Of a DNA stretch of 64,000 nucleotides, positions 1 to 9,300 are shown piece by piece. The stretch comes from Dyella sp. A6 (GTDB taxonomy: Bacteria > Pseudomonadota > Gammaproteobacteria > Xanthomonadales > Rhodanobacteraceae), in assembly GCF_036320485.1 (NCBI RefSeq), contig NZ_CP132911.1:1240001-1304000 (forward strand), written 5' to 3'. Positions within the stretch are counted from its first letter, which is position 1, and each line of letters begins with the position of its first letter. The translations under genes and the position numbers were made by a program. Under the pieces are notes generated by a model, which saw nothing but the letters and a program-made list of their open reading frames with translations, ran no database searches and was not told where the DNA came from.

Positions 1-2
1 CG

Positions 3-110
3 ATCCACGGCGAGCACCCGGACCTCAAGCCTGTCCAGATGGGTGGCTCGTACGTTCTGCCATGGTCCGTGATCGAGCGGAGCGTTGCCCAACTGCGCGG
101 CGAGACCTGA
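3..110 (+). CDS. C-terminal fragment of an unidentified protein (cut by window start)
   Basis: Frame 3 is open from the left edge to a TGA at 108-110 and encodes the last 35 residues of a protein, ending SVAQLRGET. The next gene starts 235 bp downstream and has its own ribosome binding site, so this is probably the tail of a gene beginning outside the window. The fragment is too short to assign a family. An 8-bp inverted repeat (115-122 with 146-153) follows but is too loose to call a terminator. Confidence 0.4.
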   Translation: MHGEHPDLKPVQMGGSYVLPWSVIERSVAQLRGET

Positions 111-345
111 CGGCGCGCAAGCTTGGGTGGTCGCCCCGGGCAATGGCTTGCGCGATGGCTCTCTTGCCCGGTTGCGGGCCTGTCGGATGACCGGCTTCAA
201 AAGGCGTAAGGCTACCTTGCGAATGCGGGGTGTTTCATCCTTCTTCATGCCCGACTATCTTGCTGCGACGTGGCAGCCACGTCCGCCATGCGGATACGTT
301 CATTGAGTAGTTGGCTTTCAGAATCCATTCTTTCGAGGTCGTTGC

Positions 346-1014
346 GTGAGTCAAGCATCCTGGTCGTCTGTAGACGCTTATTTTTCGAAAATGCTGGTTC
401 CAGAGGATGGCTGTCTGAAGCAGGCGTTGAGTGATAGCGAAGCGGCTGGGTTACCTCCCCACAACGTTGCACCCAATCAAGGCAAGTTCCTGCATTTGCT
501 CGCAAGGGTTCAAGGCGCCAGGAGGATTTTGGAGATCGGCACGCTGGGTGGTTACAGCACAATATGGTTGGCGCGTGCTTTGCCGGACGAAGGCAGGCTG
601 GTGACTTTGGAGGCGGATCCGAAGAACGCTGCGATTGCGTCGGCCAATATCGAGCGCGCGGGGCTGTCCTCTGTCGTGTCTGTCTGCGTAGGGCCGGCGA
701 TTGACTCTCTTCGCACGATGGTTGCCGCGGGAGAGTCGCCCTTCGACTTCATCTTCATTGACGCGGATAAACCGAACAACCCGGCGTATCTTGAGCTGTC
801 GCTCCAGCTGTCCCGCCCGGGGACGGTGATCATTGGGGATAACGTGGTGCGTGAAGGTGAAGTGGCGAACGCGATGTCCAGTGACGCCAGGGTTCAGGGC
901 GTCCGCTCGTTCTTAGAGATGATGTCGGCTGATCCACGGTTGTCTGCGACGGCCATACAGACGGTCGGCAGCAAAGGCTACGACGGCTTTTCCATGGCAG
1001 TCGTTGAAAGCTAG
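346..1014 (+). CDS. SAM-dependent O-methyltransferase (family 3, CCoAMT-like)
   Basis: A 222-residue protein starting at GTG 346, with GAGG at 335-338 as ribosome binding site. It has the class I methyltransferase fold of the COMT/YrrM type. Motif I is EIGTLGGYSTIWLA (about residues 64-77), an acidic residue that would bind the ribose (LEAD) follows, and the metal-binding DFIFIDADKPNN motif lies near residue 135. Family members transfer a methyl group from SAM to catechol-like hydroxyls, usually with a divalent metal. The substrate cannot be told from the sequence. It stands alone, with no neighbours that suggest a biosynthetic pathway. Length is normal for bacterial members. Confidence 0.88.
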   Translation: MSQASWSSVDAYFSKMLVPEDGCLKQALSDSEAAGLPPHNVAPNQGKFLHLLARVQGARRILEIGTLGGYSTIWLARALPDEGRLVTLEADPKNAAIASANIERAGLSSVVSVCVGPAIDSLRTMVAAGESPFDFIFIDADKPNNPAYLELSLQLSRPGTVIIGDNVVREGEVANAMSSDARVQGVRSFLEMMSADPRLSATAIQTVGSKGYDGFSMAVVES

Positions 1015-1188
1015 CAATGCATGGTCGTTGCACGTTCCCGGCGTCGATGGATGCGGCCGTTGAACGACGGTTGCATCCGGGCAGCTGGCTGGGATCGGAG
1101 CAGTGCTTCGCACAGTGATGTGGTCAGCATGACAGCAGCGGTTCCGTGCCAGTCGTGGATGATCGGAAAACGGATCGTCTGAAAACAG

Positions 1189-1210
1189 AAAGCCGCCTTG
1201 CGGCGGCTTT
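1189..1210 (-). terminator. typA terminator
   Basis: A 9-bp perfect stem (AAAGCCGCC with GGCGGCTTT) lies just beyond the typA stop codon. On the minus strand it is followed by a short T-rich stretch (CTGTTTTC), consistent with intrinsic termination. Confidence 0.75.
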
Positions 1211-1233
1211 CCGGGTGTTGCCTGGCGGGTTCC

Positions 1234-3063
1234 TCAGGCCGAGCGCGAGGCGCGCTTGCGGTCGTTCTCGGTGAGGTGCTTCTTGCGCAGGCGGATTTCC
1301 TTCGGCGTCACCTCGACCAGCTCGTCGTCGTCGATGAAGTCCAGTGCCTGTTCCAGGCTGAACTTGGTGGCCGGGGTCAGCTGGATCGCGTCGTCCTTGC
1401 CCGAGGCGCGCATGTTGGTCAGCGGCTTGGGCTTGATCACGTTGACGGTGAGGTCGTTGTCCTTGGCGTGGATGCCGACCAGCTGGCCTTCATACACGTT
1501 GTCGCCTTCGGCGGCGAACAGCTTGCCGCGTTCCTGCAGCGGGCCGAGCGAGTAGGCAGGGGTGGTGCCGCCGGCATTGGCGATCATCACGCCGTTGGGG
1601 CGCTTGGCGATCTGGCCTTCTTCCTTCGGACCGTAGTGATCGAACACGTGGAACAGCAGGCCCGAACCCTGGGTCAGGGTCTTGAACTGGTTCTGGAAGC
1701 CGATCAGGCCACGCGCCGGGATCAGGTATTCAAGGCGCACGCGGCCCTTGCCGTCGGGCTCCATGTTCTTCAGCTGGCCCTTGCGGATGCCGATGCGCTC
1801 CATCACCGGACCCTGGTGGATTTCCTCCACGTCGATCACCAGCTGTTCGAACGGCTCCATCTTCTGGCCGTCGATTTCCTTGATGATGACCTCGGGGCGC
1901 GACACGGCCAGCTCGTAGCCTTCGCGGCGCATGTTCTCGATCAGCACCGACAGATGCAGCTCGCCACGGCCGGAAACCAGGAACTTGTCGGCGTCCGAAC
2001 CCTGCTCGACCTTCAGCGCCACGTTGTGCACCTGCTCGCGGTCCAGGCGGTCCTTGAGCTGGCGGCTGGTCAGGAACTTGCCGCCGGACAGGTCCTTGTT
2101 GCCGGCAAACGGCGAGTTGTTGACCTGGAAGGTCATCGAGATGGTCGGCTCGTCCACGGTCAGTGCGGGCAGCGCCTCGGGGGCGTCCAGCGCGCAGACG
2201 GTGTCGGAAATGGTCAGCTCGGCGATGCCGGAGATGGCGACGATGTCGCCGGCCTCGGCGCTGTCCTGCTCGATGCGCTCAAGACCCATGAAGCCGAGCA
2301 CCTGCAGCACCTTGCCCTGGCGCTTCTTGCCGTGACGGTCGATCACCGCTACCGGCATGTTCTTCTTCAGCGTACCGCGCTGGATGCGGCCGATGCCGAT
2401 GACGCCCACGAAGTTGTTGTAGTCCAGCTGGCTGATGCGCATCTGGAACGGGCCTTCCGGGTCCACGTCGGGGCGCGGTGCGTGCTGCATGATCGCTTCG
2501 TAAAGCGGGGTCATGTCGCCTTCACGCACGGTCTCGTCGAGGCTGGCGTAACCGTTCAGTGCCGAGGCGTAGACGATCGGGAAGTCCATCTGCTCGGGCG
2601 TGGCGCCGAGGCGGTCGAACAGATCCCACACCTGCTCCACCACCCACTCCGGACGCGCACCCGGGCGGTCGATCTTGTTGACCACCACGATCGGCTTGAA
2701 GCCCATCGCGAAGGCCTTCTGGGTCACGAAGCGGGTCTGCGGCATCGGGCCGTCCATCGCGTCGACCAGGATCAGCACGGTGTCGACCATCGACAGCACG
2801 CGCTCCACCTCGCCGCCGAAGTCGGCATGCCCGGGGGTGTCCACGATGTTGATGCGGTTGCCCTGCCAGGTGATGGCGGTGTTCTTGGCCAGGATGGTGA
2901 TGCCGCGTTCCTTTTCCTGGTCATTGGAGTCCATCACGCGTTCGGCCAGCACGGTGCGCTCGGCGAGCGTGCCGGACTGCTTCAGCAGCTGGTCGACAAG
3001 AGTGGTCTTGCCGTGGTCGACGTGGGCGACGATGGCGATATTGCGCAGATTTTCGATGGACAT
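1234..3063 (-). CDS. typA: Ribosome-associated translational GTPase TypA/BipA
   Basis: A 609-residue protein, matching the usual length of TypA/BipA. The N-terminal GTPase domain shows G1 AHVDHGKT (residues 13-20), G3 [11 protein letters not shown] and G4 NKIDRPGA. Elongation-factor-like domains II, III and V and the BipA-specific C-terminal domain follow. The protein binds the 70S ribosome or 30S subunit and helps ribosome assembly and stress adaptation. The start is ATG 3063 (MSIENLRN); an in-frame extension up to 3567 runs through the promoter and shows no family similarity. A TATAAT box upstream (3128-3133) gives a leader of about 58 nt. The gene is divergent from the hydroxybutyrate oligomer hydrolase gene. 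Confidence 0.97.
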   Translation of the reverse strand: MSIENLRNIAIVAHVDHGKTTLVDQLLKQSGTLAERTVLAERVMDSNDQEKERGITILAKNTAITWQGNRINIVDTPGHADFGGEVERVLSMVDTVLILVDAMDGPMPQTRFVTQKAFAMGFKPIVVVNKIDRPGARPEWVVEQVWDLFDRLGATPEQMDFPIVYASALNGYASLDETVREGDMTPLYEAIMQHAPRPDVDPEGPFQMRISQLDYNNFVGVIGIGRIQRGTLKKNMPVAVIDRHGKKRQGKVLQVLGFMGLERIEQDSAEAGDIVAISGIAELTISDTVCALDAPEALPALTVDEPTISMTFQVNNSPFAGNKDLSGGKFLTSRQLKDRLDREQVHNVALKVEQGSDADKFLVSGRGELHLSVLIENMRREGYELAVSRPEVIIKEIDGQKMEPFEQLVIDVEEIHQGPVMERIGIRKGQLKNMEPDGKGRVRLEYLIPARGLIGFQNQFKTLTQGSGLLFHVFDHYGPKEEGQIAKRPNGVMIANAGGTTPAYSLGPLQERGKLFAAEGDNVYEGQLVGIHAKDNDLTVNVIKPKPLTNMRASGKDDAIQLTPATKFSLEQALDFIDDDELVEVTPKEIRLRKKHLTENDRKRASRSA

Positions 3064-3127
3064 GGGTAAACGCTCGGCGGGCGCCGTGGGGGCCGCCTGA
3101 TGGGTGGGCAGAAGGAATAACCACCGG

Positions 3128-3133
3128 ATTATA
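3128..3133 (-). promoter_or_regulatory. -10 box of typA
   Basis: A perfect TATAAT on the minus strand, 65 bp upstream of the typA ATG. No convincing -35 hexamer lies 16-18 bp further upstream, so the promoter call rests on the -10 alone. Confidence 0.5.
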
Positions 3134-3186
3134 CGGACTTGTGTGACAACTTGCTGGACTGGGCAAGAAAAAGGTTCAGCGAGGTG

Positions 3187-3230
3187 CCGGAAACGGCGCG
3201 ATGTGGCGGCGTGCATCGCGCCGTTTCCGG
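3187..3230. repeat. 17-bp perfect inverted repeat in the typA / oligomer hydrolase intergenic region
   Basis: The arms 3187-3203 and 3214-3230 are perfect complements (17 bp) around a 10-nt loop. The element sits in the 319-bp divergent region between typA and the hydrolase. There is no T-tract directly on either side, so it is not an obvious terminator. The rest of this intergenic region holds the typA promoter and the hydrolase ribosome binding site; nothing else is recognised. Confidence 0.85.
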
Positions 3231-3382
3231 GTGTCTGCACGGCGCGGGCATGGGCGTGCCGCATGACGTCGAACACTGTGCCGGGTGCGGCCTGTCCGCG
3301 GAGATGCGTAGGATGGGCATCGCGTAGGATGGGATCGGGGCAGGCACGGTCTGCCTTATGTCGAACGGCACAGGAGACGGCG

Positions 3383-5137
3383 ATGGCTTGCCCGGAATTC
3401 CTCGTCAGCGATGTCCGCGCCACCGAACATCGGGGGCTGGACGACCTGCTGAGCGCCGGCCTCGGCCTGGCCGGACTCGCCGGTGCGCCATCGCCATTCG
3501 CCGATGCGGCCCGACCCAGTCCGGCCGAGCTGCGACGGCGCGCGATCCAGACCAGTTGGAAGGGCATTGCCGACCTGGGACCGCTGGGCGGTTACGGCAC
3601 CGTTTACGGTGGTGTGCCCGACGTGCCCGGTCGCGAATACCAGGCGTTTGCCCGCGTGCCGGGTGCCAGCCAGCCGCACCGCGTGCTGCTGCAGGTGCCC
3701 GACCACCTCGACCCGACGCACCGCTGCCTGGTGGTGGCGCCGTCGTCCGGTTCGCGCGGGGTATATGGCGCGATCTCGCTGGCCGGTGCCTGGGGGCTGC
3801 CGAAAGGTTGCGCGGTGGCCTACACCGACAAGGGCACCGGCGCGGGTTACTTCGACTACGCCGACGACAGTGGCGTGCAACTGGACGGTACCCGTGCCCG
3901 GCGCGGCGAGACCATGCTGGAGTTCGAGCCGGAACCGGCAGCGACCGACGCCGGCGTTGCCGTGAAGCAGATGAACTCGCGCGACAACCCGGAAGCCGAC
4001 TGGGGGCGCGACGTGATCCAGGCGGCGCAGTTCGGTCTGGCCATGCTCGACCGCGCGTTCCCGATGCTGGCGCCGTTCACGGCGCAGAACACGAAGATCA
4101 TCGCCGCCGGGCTGTCCAATGGCGGCGGCGCGGTGCTGCAGGCGGCGGGGCTGGACGACGGGCAGCTGTTTGCCGGGGTGGTGGCGCTGGAGCCGAATGT
4201 CCATGCAGCGGGGCAGGGGCGGCCGCTGTACGACTACGCCACCGAGGCGGCGATCTGGCTGCCGTGCGCGCTGGCCACGTCGCGCTTCGCCGCGGTGCCG
4301 TTCGGGCGCGCGCCGGACGGTTCGATCCCGCCGGCGCGGATCCAGCGCTGCGCCAGTCTGCATGCCGACGGCCGCCTGCCGGGTGCGACGCTGGCGGCGC
4401 AGGCCGATGCCGCCTACGAGCGCCTGCGCGCGCAGGGCTGGACCGACCTGGCCATGGCGACCGCGGCCAGCACCACCTCGTTCGATCTGTGGCGGGTGAT
4501 CGTGGCCGGCTATGCCTCGTCCTACGCGCGGACCGGAGCTGCCGACATGCCGTGCGGTTTCCATTACGTCACCATCGACAGGAACAACCAGCCCGCGCCG
4601 GCCGATGCGGCCACCCGCGCCGCCTGGTGGGCGGACGGTTCGGGCATCCCGCCGGGCAACGGCATCGCGCTGCGCGGCGGCATGGATCATTCGGATGACC
4701 CGACGCTGGCTGGTCTGGACGGCCTGCGCAATCTTTGGACCGGTGATGGCGGCGGCGCCCGTGACGTGCGCGCCAGCATCGCCGCCAGTGCGGTGCAGCT
4801 GCCGCGCGCGGACCTGCCGCTGTGGGTGCTGCATGGTGCCGGCGACGGGCTGCTGCCGACGGCCTTCGGTTCCGAACCCTATGTCGCCTGGCTGCGCAGC
4901 GACGGACGCGCACCACTGTACTGGCGGGTGCCGCATGCCCAGCATTTCGACGCCTTTCTGGCCGTGCCCGGTTTCGGTGCCGCGCATGTGCCGCTGATGC
5001 CCTACGGCTATGTCGCGCTGGAGCGCATGTGGGCGCATCTGTTCGAGCAGGTGTCGTGGCCACGGGATCTGCCCACGCCGCAGGCCACGCCACGGGGCGA
5101 GGGCATGCTGCGGCGGGAGATGCTGGACCTGCCCTGA
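3383..5137 (+). CDS. D-(-)-3-hydroxybutyrate oligomer hydrolase
   Basis: A 584-residue member of the 3HB oligomer hydrolase family (PF10605), which cleaves 3-hydroxybutyrate oligomers from polyhydroxybutyrate breakdown to monomers. Family-typical segments include HRGLDDLLSAGLGLAGL (about residues 17-33), WKGIADLGPLGGYG, and the serine-hydrolase nucleophile region GLSNGGGA with Ser245. The start at ATG 3383 is supported by AGGAG at 3372-3376. With this start there is no signal peptide, whereas characterised extracellular family members have one and are longer, so a cytoplasmic enzyme is likely. No PHB synthase or depolymerase is in the window. The family assignment is confident; the exact substrate is inferred. 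Confidence 0.88.
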   Translation: MACPEFLVSDVRATEHRGLDDLLSAGLGLAGLAGAPSPFADAARPSPAELRRRAIQTSWKGIADLGPLGGYGTVYGGVPDVPGREYQAFARVPGASQPHRVLLQVPDHLDPTHRCLVVAPSSGSRGVYGAISLAGAWGLPKGCAVAYTDKGTGAGYFDYADDSGVQLDGTRARRGETMLEFEPEPAATDAGVAVKQMNSRDNPEADWGRDVIQAAQFGLAMLDRAFPMLAPFTAQNTKIIAAGLSNGGGAVLQAAGLDDGQLFAGVVALEPNVHAAGQGRPLYDYATEAAIWLPCALATSRFAAVPFGRAPDGSIPPARIQRCASLHADGRLPGATLAAQADAAYERLRAQGWTDLAMATAASTTSFDLWRVIVAGYASSYARTGAADMPCGFHYVTIDRNNQPAPADAATRAAWWADGSGIPPGNGIALRGGMDHSDDPTLAGLDGLRNLWTGDGGGARDVRASIAASAVQLPRADLPLWVLHGAGDGLLPTAFGSEPYVAWLRSDGRAPLYWRVPHAQHFDAFLAVPGFGAAHVPLMPYGYVALERMWAHLFEQVSWPRDLPTPQATPRGEGMLRREMLDLP

Positions 5138-5242
5138 GATGGCATCCGGTGGTCGGCGCATGCCGGACGGCTGGGTTATCCTTGGTGGCCATTGCCACCG
5201 TGCCATCCGGCGCGGCGGATCCACCGAACCCAAGGATTTCCC

Positions 5243-5752
<510 letters not shown>

Positions 5753-5844
5753 GCCTTCGGCATGCATGATCCGTCGTCCGGTGGCTGCTGTCCCGGACGA
5801 CCATCGCGCGGGTCCAGCATGATGAGGCCATGACAGGAGATTCC

Positions 5845-6864
5845 ATGCGGGTACGTCTCGAAGATGTGGCACGCGAAGCCGGCGTTTCGCCCAAGACCGT
5901 GTCGCGCGTGCTCAACGACGAGGCCAACGTCAAGGACGACACGCGCCAGCGGGTACTGGCCGCCATGGAGGCGATGGATTATCACCCGCACCCCTCGGCG
6001 CGCAGCCTGGCCGGCAATCGCTCCTTCGTGGTGGCGATGCTGTACGACAACAACGACAACCCGACCTCGTCCTATCTGGCCGAGATCCAGGACGGCGTGC
6101 TGGAAGCCTGCGACGAGTATCACTACAGCATGATGGTGCGCCCGCTGCGGATGGGTGGCAGCGACTTCATCCAGCGCATCGACACCCTGATTTCCCGGCA
6201 CCATCCCGACGGCGTGGTGCTGACACCGCCGATTACCGATTACGCGCCCCTGCTCAAGCGCCTTGGCGAGCGCGGCGTGCCGTATGCCAGCGTGTCGCCG
6301 GTGAAGCGGCGTGGCTGCATCGGCGTGACCATGGACGAGCGCCAGGCCGCACGGGCGATGGTGGAACACCTGATCGGGCTGGGACACCGGAGGATTGCCC
6401 ACGTGCTGGGCATCGCCAATCACGGCGCCAGCCGCTGGCGCCTGGCGGGTTATCGCGACGCCCTGGCCGCGGCCGGCCTGCCGGAAGACCCCGAGCTGGT
6501 CGTGCAGGGCGGCTTCACCTTCGGTTCGGGTGTGGCCGCCGCGCGCCAGCTGCTGTCGTTGGGCAAGCGCAAGCGCCCCACCGCGGTGTTCGCCGCCAAC
6601 GACGACATGGCTGCCGGGGTGATGTGGGTAGCCGGCGAATACGGGTTGAAGATGCCGCGCGACCTGTCCGTCTGCGGTTTCGACGACACGCCGCTGGCCA
6701 GCCAGTTGTGGCCGGCCCTGACCACGGTCCGGCAGCCCAGCCGCGAGATGGGACGCCTGGCCGCCCTGCAGGTGCTGGACAGCTTGCGCGGCCGCGGGCC
6801 GGGTCGGCTGGTGGAGGTGCCTTACTCGCTGGAGCTGCGCGATTCGACGGCCGCCGCGCCCTGA
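5845..6864 (+). CDS. LacI-family transcriptional regulator
   Basis: A 339-residue regulator. The N-terminal LacI helix-turn-helix reads LEDVAREAGVSPKTVSRVL, followed by the hinge region (PHPSARSLAGNRS) and a periplasmic-binding-protein-like effector domain. That domain carries the family landmarks DGVVLTPP, GHRRIAHVLG, TAVFAANDDMAAGV and VCGFDDTPLASQLWPALTTV. AGGAGA at 5835-5840 selects ATG 5845; the ATG at 5830 overlaps this site and is less likely. LacI-type regulators usually control sugar or nucleoside genes bound by the same effector, but no such genes are adjacent, so the target is unknown. Confidence 0.93.
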   Translation: MRVRLEDVAREAGVSPKTVSRVLNDEANVKDDTRQRVLAAMEAMDYHPHPSARSLAGNRSFVVAMLYDNNDNPTSSYLAEIQDGVLEACDEYHYSMMVRPLRMGGSDFIQRIDTLISRHHPDGVVLTPPITDYAPLLKRLGERGVPYASVSPVKRRGCIGVTMDERQAARAMVEHLIGLGHRRIAHVLGIANHGASRWRLAGYRDALAAAGLPEDPELVVQGGFTFGSGVAAARQLLSLGKRKRPTAVFAANDDMAAGVMWVAGEYGLKMPRDLSVCGFDDTPLASQLWPALTTVRQPSREMGRLAALQVLDSLRGRGPGRLVEVPYSLELRDSTAAAP

Positions 6865-6973
6865 TATGCTTCGGAAGCTGTCCGACGGTCACGGATTCGA
6901 TGCGGCGGCATGGCAAGCAGGGGGCCTAGAACCGGGTTTTCCATTTTCTTTTCGATAAACAAGGAGCGTAACC

Positions 6974-7405
6974 ATGTCCTTTCTCAATGATTTGCTGGGC
7001 GGCGGCCAAGGCAATGCCGCCGGTGCCGGCTCGCTGGTCTCGCTGGCTGGCGACCTGATCCAGAAGGCGGGTGGCGTCCAGGGACTGGTGTCCATGTTGC
7101 AGCAGCAGGGGCTTGGCCAGGCGGTGCAGTCCTGGGTGGGCACCGGCGCCAACCAGGCGGTTTCCGGTAGCCAGCTCGGACAGGCATTGCAGAGCGGCGG
7201 CATGGGTTCGCTGCTCGAATCGGCGGCGAGCAAGCTGGGCGTGGACCAGAGCCAGTTGCTCGGCCAGTTGTCGCAGGTGCTGCCGCACGCGGTTGATCAT
7301 CTGACGCCCGACGGCCAGGTGCCGGCGCAGGGCCAGGGTGGCGGGCTCGACCTGGGCGCGCTGGAAGGTCTGGCCGGCAAGCTGCTGGGCGGTCTGGGCA
7401 GCTGA
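6974..7405 (+). CDS. YidB/DUF937 family protein
   Basis: A 143-residue Gly-, Gln- and Leu-rich protein of the YidB (DUF937) type. It opens MSFLNDLLGGGQG and has the repeated amphipathic pattern typical of the family (GLVSMLQQQGLGQAVQSWVG; SQLLGQLSQVLPHAVDHLTP). There is no signal peptide or membrane segment. The molecular role of the family is not established. AAGGAG at 6961-6966, 7 nt before the ATG, is a strong ribosome binding site. The gene ends in a good terminator shared with the convergent GlsB-like gene. Confidence 0.85.
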   Translation: MSFLNDLLGGGQGNAAGAGSLVSLAGDLIQKAGGVQGLVSMLQQQGLGQAVQSWVGTGANQAVSGSQLGQALQSGGMGSLLESAASKLGVDQSQLLGQLSQVLPHAVDHLTPDGQVPAQGQGGGLDLGALEGLAGKLLGGLGS

Positions 7406-7447
7406 TCCGGCTTGCCGGGTTGCTGCCTGGCCATCATGGATGTGAAA

Positions 7448-7484
7448 AAGGCGCCGGCGAAGCGGAAAGCTTCGCCGGCGCCTT
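7448..7484. terminator. Bidirectional terminator between yidB-like and glsB-like genes
   Basis: A 16-bp perfect stem (7448-7463 with 7469-7484) around a 5-nt GGAAA loop, with A residues before and T residues after. It is placed between two convergent genes and can serve both. Confidence 0.85.
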
Positions 7485-7509
7485 GCGTTTCAGGCGGTGC
7501 TTTTCAGGG

Positions 7510-7764
7510 TCAGGACGACTTGCTCTTGAACACGGCGTGGTAGATCACCAGCAGGACCACGGCACCGCCGATCGAGGCGATGAAGTGCATCAGTCCGACC
7601 GGTCCCCACCAGTGGAGATGTTCGCCGACCCAGGTGGCCAGCACGGAGCCGCAGATACCCAGGATCGCGGTGATGATGAAGCCGCCGGGGTCTTTTCCGG
7701 GTGTGATGAGCTTGGCGACGATGCCGACGACCAGACCGACGATGAATACCCAGAGCCAATGCAT
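7510..7764 (-). CDS. GlsB/YeaQ/YmgE family stress-response membrane protein
   Basis: An 84-residue protein with three hydrophobic segments (about residues 2-20, 29-48 and 58-78). It has the family pattern FIVGLVVGIVAKLITPGKDPGG and GGFIITAILGICGSVLA, described as transglycosylase-associated protein (PF04226). It is an inner membrane protein; members are induced by osmotic or acid stress but have no known enzyme activity. The start at 7764 is supported by AGAGGA about 9 nt upstream. A longer open frame up to 9031 has no family similarity and overlaps the aminotransferase gene. Confidence 0.88.
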   Translation of the reverse strand: MHWLWVFIVGLVVGIVAKLITPGKDPGGFIITAILGICGSVLATWVGEHLHWWGPVGLMHFIASIGGAVVLLVIYHAVFKSKSS

Positions 7765-7968
7765 ATCCGTGTGTCCTCTTTGTGGCTTGAAGTGTCTTGC
7801 GGTGGTCCCCTGTTGACGTGTCGGGCGCCGCGTCCAGCGAGCCCTGCACCGCGACCGGATTCGATGTAAGCCCGGCCGGTGGCGTCTGCATGATGCAACG
7901 GCCGGGCAGGGAATGCACCCCGTCAATGCGACTTCGGTCGTGGTGATGGGTGATGCGCCGCCGCATGC

Positions 7969-7974
7969 TAAAAT
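7969..7974 (+). promoter_or_regulatory. -10 box of the aminotransferase gene
   Basis: TAAAAT, with an expected transcription start near 7981 and a leader of about 37 nt that includes the AGAGGAAG ribosome binding site. No clear -35 box is seen. Confidence 0.4.
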
Positions 7975-8017
7975 CCCCCGGTTTGCGTTCCCTCGTCCCC
8001 ACGATCCAGAGGAAGCC

Positions 8018-9217
8018 ATGCCCCAGCTCGCCCAGCGTGTCGGTCGCGCCAAGCCCAGCGCGATCATGCTGATTGCCGCCAAGGCCAAGGAACTCAAGGC
8101 CGCCGGCCGCGACATCATCAGTTTTTCCATCGGCGTACCCAATTTCCTGCCCGGCGAGCATGTCTATGCGGCCGCGCGCGAGGCGCTTTCGCACGATTCC
8201 GGCCAGTACGGCAACAATCGCGGTGCCGTGGCGTTGCTGGAAGCGTTCCTGAAGCACATCGAGGCGCTCGGCTTTTCCGGCTATGGCCACGAAAACCTGT
8301 CGACCGGCATCGGTGCCAAGCAGGTGCTGTACAACCTGGCCGAGGCGCTGCTGGACGAGGGTGACGAGATCGTCTTCGCAGCGCCGTATTGGACCACCTA
8401 CCGAGACATCGCCGACATCGTGGGTGCGCGGGCCAACTTGCTGCATTGCGGTCCGGATCAGGCCTACAAGCTGACGCCTGCCCAGCTCGACGCGGCGCTG
8501 GCGCGCAAGCCCAAGGTGTTTCTGTTCAACAACCCGTCGAACCCTACCGGCATGGTCTACACGCGCGAGGAAATCGCAGCGCTGGCCGACGTGCTGGTGA
8601 AGCATCCGGACACCTGGATCGTCACCGACGACATCTACAATTCGATGGTGTTCGACGGCATCGGTTACCACAACTTCGTGTTCGCGCGGCCGGAATTGCG
8701 CGAGCGGTTGATCTTCGTCGACTCGGTGTCCAAGACCTACGGCATGCCGGGCTGGCGCGTGGGCCTGATGGCGGGGCCGGAAGCCGTGGCCAAGGCCGTT
8801 ACCACGCTCAATTCGAACCACATCACCAGCATTCCGGAAGTGATCACCGCTGCTGCCGTGGCGGCGCTGTCCGGTCCGCAGGACGTGCCCGCGGCCAAGT
8901 GCGCCGAGTTCGCCGCCAAGCGCGACACGGTGGTGGCCGCGCTGAATGCGATCCCGGGCGTGACCTGCCCACGGCCGCAGGGCGCGTTCTATGCGTTCCC
9001 CGATATTTCCGTGGCCTTCGGCAAGAGCCACAACGGCACGAAGATCGGTAACGACGTGGAGTTGTGCGCGGCGCTGCTGGAAGCCAAGGGCGTGGCCTGC
9101 GTGCCGGGCTCGGCCTTCGGCGAACCGCGTGCCCTGCGTATTTCCTACACCTGTCCGACCGCGCAGCTTCAGCCCGGCCTGGACCGTATCGCGGAGTTCT
9201 TCGCCGAACTCGCCTGA
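8018..9217 (+). CDS. Pyridoxal-phosphate aminotransferase, class I/II (aspartate/aromatic type)
   Basis: A 399-residue fold-type I aminotransferase. It opens with the AspC-like segment LAQRVGRAKPSAIMLIAAKA and has the substrate-site IGVPNFLPGE, the cofactor-binding NNPSNPTGMVYTREE and DDIYNSM, and Schiff-base Lys239 in SVSKTYGMPGWRVG. The C-terminal RISYTCP carries the Arg that pairs with the substrate carboxylate. The likely reaction is transfer of the amino group from aspartate or aromatic amino acids to 2-oxoglutarate; exact specificity cannot be read. The start at ATG 8018 follows AGAGGAAG; an upstream in-frame start at 7913 lacks a ribosome binding site. mdh follows 83 bp later. Confidence 0.92.
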   Translation: MPQLAQRVGRAKPSAIMLIAAKAKELKAAGRDIISFSIGVPNFLPGEHVYAAAREALSHDSGQYGNNRGAVALLEAFLKHIEALGFSGYGHENLSTGIGAKQVLYNLAEALLDEGDEIVFAAPYWTTYRDIADIVGARANLLHCGPDQAYKLTPAQLDAALARKPKVFLFNNPSNPTGMVYTREEIAALADVLVKHPDTWIVTDDIYNSMVFDGIGYHNFVFARPELRERLIFVDSVSKTYGMPGWRVGLMAGPEAVAKAVTTLNSNHITSIPEVITAAAVAALSGPQDVPAAKCAEFAAKRDTVVAALNAIPGVTCPRPQGAFYAFPDISVAFGKSHNGTKIGNDVELCAALLEAKGVACVPGSAFGEPRALRISYTCPTAQLQPGLDRIAEFFAELA

Positions 9218-9300
9218 TCCATCGCAAGGTGGGTCGCGTACCCGCCGCTTACGTTTCGGTGGGCTCTGCCCACCCTGTCATCTGTTGAGGAGTGGAAGTG

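Noticed and set aside
1198..3069. Long open frame on the plus strand, 623 codons
   Set aside because: Antisense to typA; the sequence is rich in His, Val, Leu and Ala as expected for shadows of GC-rich genes, has no family motif and no ribosome binding site.
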